Below, piece after piece: positions 10,887-18,478 of a DNA stretch of 64,000 nt (its first letter is position 1; each line of letters starts with the position of its first letter). Under the pieces are notes generated by a model. That model made no database searches, had not been told where the DNA came from, and saw nothing but the letters and a program-made list of their open reading frames with translations. Both the position numbers and the translations under genes were made by a program. This DNA is from Propionibacteriaceae bacterium (GTDB lineage Bacteria > Actinomycetota > Actinomycetes > Propionibacteriales > Propionibacteriaceae): assembly GCA_009782785.1 (NCBI GenBank), contig WRIJ01000001.1, positions 124,001-188,000 on the forward strand, in the 5' to 3' direction.

Positions 10887-12083
10887 TTAGAGTTGCCCAA
10901 TCTCGGAGAGTAACTCTGTGTACCATTGCTGGGATACGTTGAAATGTTTTCCACCCGCAATACGCGAGAAATCTATCGCTTTGAGGGTATCGCCATCTTC
11001 TTCATCATGCCCGATGACTCCTGGCGTACCAGTTAAAGCGCAGTCCACAGCCATATCTGTCATAGATTTAATCAATGCGAGATCATAGTCGTTAGCCGGT
11101 GCTGAACGAGAATAGTATCCAGACTTCTGGACGGTGACCTTCTCTGCGCCAACACGCTGAGAGAACTCTTTAGCGAACCATGCACCAGGATTAACCTTGT
11201 CGAGTTGGACGTGTCCGAAAGCGTCCCTGGGAACACTGTGTCCAGCGGATTCCATTTCGTGAACGATATTGTCCACACCAGCTCCTTCGGACAGGAAGAT
11301 ATTGACATTGCCAATCTCGTCCATCACCCCTTGGAGACGGTTTGCTTCACCATCAAGGTCAACCTCAGCTTCTGGGACGTACACACCATGGATATCCCAG
11401 GACTCTTGTGCGAGACCAATCTCGGGCAGCCAGGGGGTTTGTTTGATCCAGTCGCGGTATTTTCTGGCTGCAGCAGCAGTGAGCCATCCGCAATGACGTC
11501 CCATCACCTCATGGACAATCAAATGACGGGTGGCGGAATTGTGTTCAGCGAGTACGTTTTTCGCGAACCCGGCAGCCATGTCAGCTGCCGTATCAGCACC
11601 GAGTGACTGTTTGATGGGAATGATGTCATTATCGATGGTCTTGGGTAGACCCACAACCACGAGCGGATAGTTGTGCTCGGCCAGGAATCGAGCCAGGTCA
11701 GCTGCTGTCGTATTCGTGTCATCCCCACCAATAGTGTGAAGTACGTCCACCCCGTCAGCAATGAGTTGATCAGCAGCGACGCGCAGAGCATCGTCACCTT
11801 CCTTGATCAGTCCGCGTTTGACCAGGTTCGCAGTGTTGGTGAGTTTCACCCGTGAGTTGCCGACAGGGGAGCCCCCATAGAGGTGCAGGAAGTGGGCAGC
11901 GTCTCGTACTGCCTGGGTGACCGGGAGATAGTCACCGGTGAGTAATCCTTGGTATCCGTGGGTGTAGGCAATGATCTCAGTGGTGGGGGAGAGGTTTGTG
12001 TATCTTTCGATCAGTCCACCCATGGCTGAAGATAGGCAGGGGGCGAAACCCCCAGCAGTGAGAATCGCAACCTTGTTCACCAT
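10887..12083 (-). CDS. pfp: Pyrophosphate-dependent 6-phosphofructokinase
   Basis: Reversibly phosphorylates fructose-6-phosphate with inorganic pyrophosphate instead of ATP, serving both glycolysis and gluconeogenesis. The 398 residues hold GGDD at 119-122 and PKTIDND at 147-153; an aspartate at the second-last GGDD position plus the lysine of PKT is the established signature of PPi-dependent enzymes. Stretches such as ILTAGGFAPCLSSA and [12 protein letters not shown] match the Propionibacterium freudenreichii enzyme as I remember it. GGAGGAAT just before the ATG is the ribosome binding site. It converges on the atp operon and is divergent from the first LRV gene. A second phosphofructokinase of a different donor type lies at 15809. 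Confidence 0.93.
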   Translation of the reverse strand: MVNKVAILTAGGFAPCLSSAMGGLIERYTNLSPTTEIIAYTHGYQGLLTGDYLPVTQAVRDAAHFLHLYGGSPVGNSRVKLTNTANLVKRGLIKEGDDALRVAADQLIADGVDVLHTIGGDDTNTTAADLARFLAEHNYPLVVVGLPKTIDNDIIPIKQSLGADTAADMAAGFAKNVLAEHNSATRHLIVHEVMGRHCGWLTAAAARKYRDWIKQTPWLPEIGLAQESWDIHGVYVPEAEVDLDGEANRLQGVMDEIGNVNIFLSEGAGVDNIVHEMESAGHSVPRDAFGHVQLDKVNPGAWFAKEFSQRVGAEKVTVQKSGYYSRSAPANDYDLALIKSMTDMAVDCALTGTPGVIGHDEEDGDTLKAIDFSRIAGGKHFNVSQQWYTELLSEIGQL

Positions 12084-12241
12084 GATTCCTCCAGAGAACC
12101 CACACAGTCGTGTGCTTTCATCCTAGTGCTTTCAATGAGTGGGGGAGAAGTGCTCATTTTGCGTTCACTGGGTGAAATGAGTGGAGGAGTGGGGGTTCGT
12201 TGACTAAGATTCTTCTCATACTGAATTAAAGGTAGGTAGAC

Positions 12242-14254
12242 ATGGCTGATTATTCTGATCTTTTGGTAGCAACTAAGGCTGTTGAGGATCCTAGTACGAC
12301 TGGGGCTGATTTAGCTCTGATTGCTCAGGGGCACCCGAGTTTGCACTCTCAGATTGCTTCCCACCCGAATGTCTACCCTGATCTCGTCACGTGGATGAAA
12401 GATTATCCTGGTGCACCAACTGCTGAGGACATACCCGAGGCGGAAGGTGACAAGACAACCTCCGAGGAGGAAGCTACACCAGAAGAAGGAGCTACACCAG
12501 AAGAAGGAGCTGCACCAGAAGAGGGCACTCAACCAGTAGCAGGGACCCAGCCAGCGGAGGTAACTCCACCGGCAGAGGCGGCTCCAAGTCAGGATGCCAC
12601 TCCCACTGAGGTGGTCACTCCAGAGATGACTGCCCCTACTGCGGTTGCCCCAATGACAGCGGCTCAACCTGGGCCGGTGGGCGTAACCCCGACTCAAGAA
12701 CAACCAGCGAGTCCTCCTCGTAAGTTTTGGAAGAAACCCAAGGTGCTGCTGAGCCTCATTGGATCTGTGGTGGTCATCGGTGTTGCCGTGGCGTTGGTGC
12801 TCATGTTCATCATCTTGCCGAACAACAAGAATCACAAAGAAGCTGTGGCTGCCTTCGATGTCGCCAGTGAAGCATGCGTGAGTGCAAACACTGCACTGGA
12901 GGAAGCCATCACCAGTGCAGGTGAAGAGGTTAAGGCAGACCCTGTCACCTTGCAAGACCCGGGCGTACTGGAGAAACTCACTGCTGAAATCGCTACTGCC
13001 CAAGGCGTCACGGCTTGTGCGGCTCCCGATATTGCGAAAGACACCGCAACGATCAAACAGCAGACGACCCAACTAGAGGAAGACACTGCTGTTGTGACCG
13101 CTGCAACCTCTACATTGAACTCGGCCACCCAGGCTGTGAAGGATAGTGCACGAGACAAGCAAGCTGCTCAAGCAAAATTGGCCTCCCTTCAATTGACAAC
13201 CAAGAACAACTGGTATTGGGCGGGTGGCATTCTCCTTGAAGGAGGTGGCGGAACTACTCTCACCTTCTGGATGCCTGGAATGGATGCCACTGGGTCGTGT
13301 ACTTTGTCAGTTCTGAAGTCCAATGAAACGATGATTGGTGGGTACCACACAGCAGCAACCACTGCGGAGAACCCAGTTGTTGCCATTGTCTATTCAGTCA
13401 TTACTGCGGCTGAAGGACTGACCCCGCAATCCAAACAGATTTACGTACAAACCATGGATCCGAAATCATGTGCCTTGGGGGAGAGAATCACCGTCACAGA
13501 TGATTCTGACCTCATTGACGGTAGGAATGAACCGGTATTTGTTGGCATGTCCGACACTATGCTGGCGGTTCAAACATCTCAGCGAAGTTGGGTCGGGTTT
13601 GTTGTGAACATGGAGACCAAATCAGTTGGCTGGAAGCTAACCCAGTCAGACTATAAGGAAATCACTCAACTGGGCGACGATATTATCTGTGCACAGAGCG
13701 GTTTCTACACCCTGTCGACTGGCAAAAAGATTGATGCCTTAGCCTCAGCACCGTGCCGTGGAAGCTGGCAAATAAGTGATGACAGAATCATACTGGACAA
13801 GACTTGGGCCAATGACCCGTACTTGGTCTGGTCTGGAAATAAAGTGTCAGAAATCAAACCATCCCTCAGTGGAGTAACAGTTCAAGTTCACGTTATCTCA
13901 GACATGTGGACACCGGACAAGGGAAGAGTCCTCATTGTTGGTACGCACTCAGGACACTATGCCCAGAACGCACTGGGATATATCTCAGCGGACAATGAAA
14001 TCCACGAAATCATGAAACCAGATCTTGTTAACTCTCTCAAGCTTGAGTTTTACGGTGCCTCCATGGGGACACTCTATGTGAAGACCACTGACCAAAATGT
14101 CACCATGGGTATTGATGGGAAAGAGATTGGCACATGGTCGGGATGGTATCCCACCAGTGAGCGCAAGATTGGCGGAAATGTCTACACTCTGTGGTCTCAA
14201 GAGGGCAAGGATGCGAGCACAGTCATGACCGTCAATGGGCGTGTCCCCAACTAG
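12242..14254 (+). CDS. LRV-module membrane protein with Pro/Glu-rich linker and large outer domain
   Basis: Function unknown. The first 55 residues form the actinobacterial LRV (leucine-rich repeat variant) module, with DPSTTGADLALIAQGHPSLH, followed by HPNVYPDLVTWM. A long Pro, Thr, Glu and Ala-rich linker (about 56-160) includes a three-copy PEEGA repeat. After a basic KKPKV stop-transfer segment comes one membrane helix (about 170-194). The outer part starts with an alanine-rich coiled-coil region (about 200-310) and then about 360 residues of beta-rich sequence with several cysteines. No signal peptide is seen, so the LRV end should be cytoplasmic. AAAGGTAGG precedes the ATG. A shorter protein with the same N-terminal plan follows 52 bases later. 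Confidence 0.85.
   Translation: MADYSDLLVATKAVEDPSTTGADLALIAQGHPSLHSQIASHPNVYPDLVTWMKDYPGAPTAEDIPEAEGDKTTSEEEATPEEGATPEEGAAPEEGTQPVAGTQPAEVTPPAEAAPSQDATPTEVVTPEMTAPTAVAPMTAAQPGPVGVTPTQEQPASPPRKFWKKPKVLLSLIGSVVVIGVAVALVLMFIILPNNKNHKEAVAAFDVASEACVSANTALEEAITSAGEEVKADPVTLQDPGVLEKLTAEIATAQGVTACAAPDIAKDTATIKQQTTQLEEDTAVVTAATSTLNSATQAVKDSARDKQAAQAKLASLQLTTKNNWYWAGGILLEGGGGTTLTFWMPGMDATGSCTLSVLKSNETMIGGYHTAATTAENPVVAIVYSVITAAEGLTPQSKQIYVQTMDPKSCALGERITVTDDSDLIDGRNEPVFVGMSDTMLAVQTSQRSWVGFVVNMETKSVGWKLTQSDYKEITQLGDDIICAQSGFYTLSTGKKIDALASAPCRGSWQISDDRIILDKTWANDPYLVWSGNKVSEIKPSLSGVTVQVHVISDMWTPDKGRVLIVGTHSGHYAQNALGYISADNEIHEIMKPDLVNSLKLEFYGASMGTLYVKTTDQNVTMGIDGKEIGTWSGWYPTSERKIGGNVYTLWSQEGKDASTVMTVNGRVPN
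12473..12526 (+). repeat. In-frame 18-base tandem repeat, three copies, in the linker of the LRV protein
   Basis: Units 12473-12490 and 12491-12508 are identical (GCTACACCAGAAGAAGGA), and 12509-12526 differs at three positions. Each codes for ATPEEG or a close variant. Length variation by multiples of six residues between strains would be expected from slippage. Confidence 0.8.
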
Positions 14255-14306
14255 TCCAGCGAAAACAAGGTGCATATCTGCGCACTCTTGAAGCGATAGA
14301 AGAGAT

Positions 14307-15311
14307 ATGGCTGATTATTCCGACTTGGTGGTTGCGACGAAGGTTGTCGTGGATCCCAGTACGAGTGGGGTGGATCTTGCCTTGATCGCAGCTGCACAAC
14401 CAAGCTTGCACGCCCAAATTGCTGCTCATCCACATATCTACCCAGACTTGATAACGTGGATGGGCGCTCAGAAACCATTGAGTCCTCCAGTTCAAAACGT
14501 GGGGGCTACGCCCTCTTACGTGGCACCGGTTGGTGGTGGGGGAGCGCCAACATTAGCCACATCACCCAAGAAATCACGCACAGGTCTTCTTGTGGGGACT
14601 CTGGTGACTGTCGTTGCCCTGATTGCAGCTGGGATAGGCCTGTTCCTGTGGCAACCCTGGAATTCTTCACCAGCGGTAGCACCCAGCGAGTCCCCAACAA
14701 CAGAATCCATCCGCGAACTACCACCGGTACTAACCACGGAACAGTATGCTTTTCTCCTCATCGATCCGGGATCGGTCTTCTATAGTGACAACCCATTTGC
14801 CATTATTGAAGGTGGGGATACACCTGGTCGCTACTCGTCGCCAGGGGATCTGATCTGGGACAAGGCGAATAACAAGATATTCGATATATGTGGGGGCGTC
14901 CAGTATGTGCGACCGCTCCCCGGCTGCCTCCACGGAATAGGTATGTCGGAAATGGGTGGTAGCGGCCTTGAATCCTATGCTGTGGGTGCCTATCTCTTTT
15001 CAACACCCGAGGAAGCCCGAGAAGCAGCGAGATCTAGTGCACGTGATTTTGGTGAAATGCTTCGCACAGATTGGGGTTCGGCTGCGAGTGTAGTCAGCTC
15101 AGAGAATTCCGGTGCCTACGCTGACAACTATATTTGGTACGAAATATATTCGATCTCTGCCTACAACTGGTCTGGTCATTCAGGGTATATGCAATACGGA
15201 AATGTCATGATTCAGCTTGAATCTGACATTGGAACACCTTGGAGCGATGCTGACGCACAGAGGGTGGCAACAGCTTTTGCTCAATCGGTTGACGTTGCCT
15301 TCCAGCAGTAA
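14307..15311 (+). CDS. Second LRV-module membrane protein, paralogue of the preceding gene at its N-terminus
   Basis: A 334-residue protein whose first 52 residues repeat the LRV module of the preceding gene almost residue for residue (MADYSDLVVATKVV, DPSTSGVDLALIAAAQPSLH, HPHIYPDLITWM). The similarity stops at the linker. A Pro/Gly-rich stretch, a SPKKSRT basic patch and one membrane helix (about 93-116) lead to an outer domain of about 210 residues that is unlike the other protein's. That domain (AVGAYLFSTPEEAREAARSSA and NVMIQLESD near the end) faintly recalls the PknH-type extracellular sensor fold, but I cannot confirm this. Probably cotranscribed with the first LRV gene; AGAAGAGAT precedes the ATG. 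Confidence 0.85.
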   Translation: MADYSDLVVATKVVVDPSTSGVDLALIAAAQPSLHAQIAAHPHIYPDLITWMGAQKPLSPPVQNVGATPSYVAPVGGGGAPTLATSPKKSRTGLLVGTLVTVVALIAAGIGLFLWQPWNSSPAVAPSESPTTESIRELPPVLTTEQYAFLLIDPGSVFYSDNPFAIIEGGDTPGRYSSPGDLIWDKANNKIFDICGGVQYVRPLPGCLHGIGMSEMGGSGLESYAVGAYLFSTPEEAREAARSSARDFGEMLRTDWGSAASVVSSENSGAYADNYIWYEIYSISAYNWSGHSGYMQYGNVMIQLESDIGTPWSDADAQRVATAFAQSVDVAFQQ

Positions 15312-15359
15312 TGGTGGGTCTCGAATCGCGCTGTATGTCATGATGTCATTCCCACCGAT

Positions 15360-15519
15360 CCTGTCATGCTGAGCGCGGAGAATACCGCGTCGCAGTATCT
15401 AGAATCCACACCGTCCATGGTGGTGAGTGTCGGTGGTGGGTGATTAACCACAGACTCCACAATGGTGGTGCATCGCTTGTCTAGATTCTGCGAGTCGCTT
15501 CGCTCCGCAGAATGACAGG
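15360..15519. repeat. Interspersed element with long imperfect terminal inverted repeats
   Basis: The gap 15312-15808 has no convincing gene. The left arm starts CCTGTCATGCTGAGC and runs to GTATCTAGAATCC (15360-15406). The right arm, read backwards, starts CCTGTCATTCTGCGG and runs to AGAATCTAGACAAG (15476-15519). The two arms share most of about 45 bases. The right arm contains its own hairpin, CTGCG...CGCAG around GAGCGAAGCGACT. This kind of short, non-coding, TGTCAT-ended repeat recurs in many bacterial genomes and is probably spread by a transposase or repeat enzyme encoded elsewhere. The remaining 15520-15808 shows only the upstream region of the next gene. Confidence 0.7.
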
Positions 15520-15808
15520 GTTGGATGAGTTGAGGATGACGGCGTGGGTGACAACCGAAGGGGAGTGTGGCAGTCTGTGCGGAAACACCTCGAAATGACA
15601 TAATGTACCTTATCGGACTAGCAACTCAGGCGGGTACAGCCCAGAAACCCCTTTCAGACTCGCTCTAGCGCGGTTTCTTGAATGACAACAACCCAATGAT
15701 CGAATGAGCAATATCTCTCGCAAGTCTCTCCTGATGGCATTTCATACCTGCCAAGACAGCTGATCAGAGTAAGGTTGAACTCAAGGTGCCTACTGGAGAA
15801 AGATCACT

Positions 15809-16939
15809 ATGAGTAAAAAGGCTCGCAAGGTTGGAATTCTTACCGCTGGTGGTGATGCACCAGGACTGAATGCTGTTATTCGTGGTTTGGGTAAGACGAT
15901 TATCACCCACTATGGGATGGAACTCATCGGATTCAGAGATGGTATCACTGGTCTTGTGGAGAATCGCTATGTCAACCTTGACGGTTCAACGCTGTCAGGA
16001 ATCCTGACCCTTGGGGGCACTATTTTGGGAACAAGTAGAGACAAGGTCAATAAATTCCCTCTCCATGGCGAACAGGTGAACATGGTGCCCACTGTGAAAG
16101 AAAACCTAGACAAGTTGGGTATTGATGCCCTCGTCATGCTTGGTGGCGGCGGAACAGCAAAGAATGCGAAACTACTGATGGATGCTGGTGTTAACGTCAT
16201 TCTCTTACCCAAAACCATCGATAACGACATCTGGGGTACGGACACATCATTTGGTTTTGCAACGGCCATGGAGGTCGCTACCCAAGCTGTCGATCGACTA
16301 CACTCCACGGCACACTCACATCACAGAATCATCCTCGCAGAAATCATGGGCCACCGGGCAGGCTGGTTGGCTCTGGGTGCAGGAATTGCTGGCGGAGCTG
16401 ACATTATTTTGATCCCAGAGATCCCCTACACTATCGATTCGGTTACTGAGACGATCAGGGCACGCATCTCCCGTGGGAGTACGTTCTCAGTTGTGGCAGT
16501 CGCTGAAGGTGCTCGTGATGCCACAGACACCGCCAGTACTCAAGCTGCACTAGAGCTTGTGAGTACTGCCAGCACACCGGAGAACAAGAAGGCTGCGAAA
16601 ATTCATTTGGCTACTGTTCAGGACGCCCAGAGAGAACACACCTTCAAACTTGCCCGCGAACTCGAATCTACTACTGGTTTGGAGACTCGCGTCTCGATTC
16701 TCGGATACATCCAACGTGGTGGTACCCCCTCGGCAGAAGATCGCCTCTTAGCAACACGATTAGGTTCTGCCACAGCTGACCACATCTACCGTGGCGAGTA
16801 CGGGATCTTGGTTGCTGCTCGTGGTCAAGGTACCGAACCTGTAGCCTTGGAAGACGTTGCTGGCAAGTTGAAGTCTGTTCCTACCGATCACCATTGGATT
16901 CAAACCGCCAGATGGATTGGTACGGGGCTTGGTGACTAA
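15809..16939 (+). CDS. 6-phosphofructokinase, probably ATP-dependent (group III type)
   Basis: Phosphorylates fructose-6-phosphate. The 376 residues start with [20 protein letters not shown], the donor-binding loop. The donor-deciding segment reads GGGGT at 112-116 with PKTIDND at 134-140. In the family, glycine in place of the aspartate of GGDD goes with ATP use, while the lysine of PKT marks the mixed-substrate group III, so ATP is inferred as donor. The [18 protein letters not shown] stretch is the substrate-binding region. GGAGAAAG precedes the ATG. It converges on lpd with only four bases between the stops. Confidence 0.88.
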   Translation: MSKKARKVGILTAGGDAPGLNAVIRGLGKTIITHYGMELIGFRDGITGLVENRYVNLDGSTLSGILTLGGTILGTSRDKVNKFPLHGEQVNMVPTVKENLDKLGIDALVMLGGGGTAKNAKLLMDAGVNVILLPKTIDNDIWGTDTSFGFATAMEVATQAVDRLHSTAHSHHRIILAEIMGHRAGWLALGAGIAGGADIILIPEIPYTIDSVTETIRARISRGSTFSVVAVAEGARDATDTASTQAALELVSTASTPENKKAAKIHLATVQDAQREHTFKLARELESTTGLETRVSILGYIQRGGTPSAEDRLLATRLGSATADHIYRGEYGILVAARGQGTEPVALEDVAGKLKSVPTDHHWIQTARWIGTGLGD

Positions 16940-16943
16940 TCTT

Positions 16944-18335
16944 CTAGAAGTTCGTCATCTGCCCGCCCACTCCTTCAGCGGCTTCTTTGAGTGCTTCTGA
17001 CAAAGTTGGGTGAGCATGGATGGTGCGCGCAATCTCATCAGCTGTGAGATCCCAGGTGCAAGCTAGGGTGAGCTCTGGGAGAAGTTCTGTGACATCAGGG
17101 CCTACCATGTGGGCTCCCAAGATCTCATTGTGGGTAGCATCGGCAACAATTTTGACAAATCCTGTACCCTTCCCCAGTGCCCAAGCTTTTCCGTTAGCAG
17201 CGAAAGGGAATTTTGATACTCGAACATCGTTTCCTTTCTCTTTAGCTTGAGCTTCGGTGTATCCAAAGGAGGCAACCTGTGGTTCACCATAGATTGCCCG
17301 AGGGATCATGTCATAGTCGAGAGGCAGGGGCGCTCCCCCAGCTATTGCTTCAGCTGCCACGACACCTTGGGCTTCGGCCACGTGAGCAAGCATCAGTTTT
17401 CCTGTGACGTCACCGATAGCGTAGAGCCCAGGGACGGATGTTTTCATCATGGCATCGATAGAGATAGCTCCTTGTTCGGTGAGTTCGACTCCAGTCGATT
17501 CCAGCCCGTACCCAGTTGTTCGCGGTTGGAAACCTGTGGCGATCATCACTTGGTCAGCTTCGATTTGTTGGGTGTTCTCACCACTGCTGATGGTGACTTT
17601 GGCAGCTTTCATGTCCTGAATGATGGAATCCACACTGGATGAGGTATGGATGGTAATTCCTAGCGCTTTATACGCTTTGGTCACTTCAGCAGAAACCTCT
17701 GCGTCTTCCATTGGCAAGAGGCGCCCCTGGGTTTCTACCACGGTGACGCTCACCCCATAACTAGCAAGAATATAGGCGAATTCAGTACCAATTGCTCCCC
17801 CACCGACGATGATCACTGATCGGGGAAGGTTGGGTGACATAATGAGCTGCTCATAGGTCATGACCCGCGGCCCGGGTGTGATTCCAGGCAGCATGGCAGG
17901 CGTGGCACCTGTGGCAATAATGCAATGATCGAACGTGAGGTTCTCCATCACCCCAGTATCGAAGGTGACACAGAGTTTCTTTGGCCCTTTGAACTCTCCA
18001 GTCCCTGAATACTCGGTGATCTTGTTCTTTTTCATCAGGAAATGAATTCCTTGGACCATTCGATCTGAGACCGTACGAGAGCGGCTGAAAGCTGCACCAT
18101 AATCACAGGTAGCATCACCCATAATGCCAAAGGTTTTCTTCTCTCGGCTGAGTATCTGCGCAATTTCTGCGTTGCGGAGTAAGGATTTGGTGGGAATACA
18201 CCCCACATTAAGGCAGACACCCCCCCACCACTGCTTCTCTACGACGGCAGTTTTCATGCCTTGCTGGGCGCAACGGATGGCGGCAACATATCCGCCAGGT
18301 CCACCGCCGAGAATCACAGTATCAAAGTGGGTCAT
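16944..18335 (-). CDS. lpd: Dihydrolipoyl dehydrogenase (E3)
   Basis: FAD-dependent enzyme that reoxidises the dihydrolipoyl groups of 2-oxoacid dehydrogenase complexes or the glycine cleavage system with NAD+. The 463 residues show the FAD-binding GGGPGGYVAAIRCAQQG, the redox disulfide pair Cys41 and Cys46 in GGVCLNVGCIPTKS, the NAD-binding VIIVGGGAIGTEFAYI, the second FAD motif GLYAIGDVTG and the C-terminal active-site HAHPTLSEALKEA. No E1 or E2 genes are nearby. A -10 box lies exactly six bases before the ATG with no usable ribosome binding site, so a leaderless message is likely. Confidence 0.96.
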   Translation of the reverse strand: MTHFDTVILGGGPGGYVAAIRCAQQGMKTAVVEKQWWGGVCLNVGCIPTKSLLRNAEIAQILSREKKTFGIMGDATCDYGAAFSRSRTVSDRMVQGIHFLMKKNKITEYSGTGEFKGPKKLCVTFDTGVMENLTFDHCIIATGATPAMLPGITPGPRVMTYEQLIMSPNLPRSVIIVGGGAIGTEFAYILASYGVSVTVVETQGRLLPMEDAEVSAEVTKAYKALGITIHTSSSVDSIIQDMKAAKVTISSGENTQQIEADQVMIATGFQPRTTGYGLESTGVELTEQGAISIDAMMKTSVPGLYAIGDVTGKLMLAHVAEAQGVVAAEAIAGGAPLPLDYDMIPRAIYGEPQVASFGYTEAQAKEKGNDVRVSKFPFAANGKAWALGKGTGFVKIVADATHNEILGAHMVGPDVTELLPELTLACTWDLTADEIARTIHAHPTLSEALKEAAEGVGGQMTNF

Positions 18336-18341
18336 GTCCTT

Positions 18342-18347
18342 ACTCTA
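18342..18347 (-). promoter_or_regulatory. Leaderless-type -10 box of lpd
   Basis: TAGAGT on the minus strand ends six bases before the lpd ATG, which places the expected transcription start on the A of the start codon. The AAGGA close to the ATG is too near to act as a ribosome binding site. Confidence 0.5.
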
Positions 18348-18353
18348 TATCCC

Positions 18354-18386
18354 ACACTCACTGATGTCAGTTCACAGTGTGAGTGT
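18354..18386. promoter_or_regulatory. Nested inverted repeats between lpd and the HTH-MurA gene
   Basis: ACACTCAC (18354-18361) is the exact reverse complement of GTGAGTGT (18379-18386), and between them sits CTGATGTCAG (18361-18370), itself a 4-2-4 palindrome. The block lies just upstream of the lpd -10 box, at the place where a repressor or activator of lpd would bind. The regulator is not identified. Confidence 0.4.
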
Positions 18387-18450
18387 CTAGGAGATGGACA
18401 ACCCTCCTTGTCTGAGCTCAGTCATGACTTCACAGCTGAACTCCATCAAA

Positions 18451-18472
18451 TATCTCATGTATGAGATAGGAT
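18451..18472 (+). promoter_or_regulatory. Palindromic operator overlapping the -10 box of the HTH-MurA gene
   Basis: TATCTCATGTATGAGATA (18451-18468) is a perfect 8-2-8 palindrome. Its right end runs into TAGGAT (18467-18472), which lies six bases before the ATG at 18479, so transcription should start at or next to the start codon. A protein bound to the palindrome would block the promoter. The gene's own N-terminal HTH domain is the obvious candidate for binding it. Confidence 0.65.
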
Positions 18473-18478
18473 GTTCCT

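Noticed and set aside
12311-13072. A 253-residue open frame opposite the first LRV gene
   Set aside because: It is the complement of the Pro/Glu/Thr-rich linker. Its Trp, Ser and Arg-rich low-complexity composition is typical of a shadow frame.
14700-15311. Second LRV protein as a serine/threonine kinase of the PknH type
   Set aside because: No kinase domain is present. Only the outer domain faintly recalls the PknH sensor part, which is too weak to name it.
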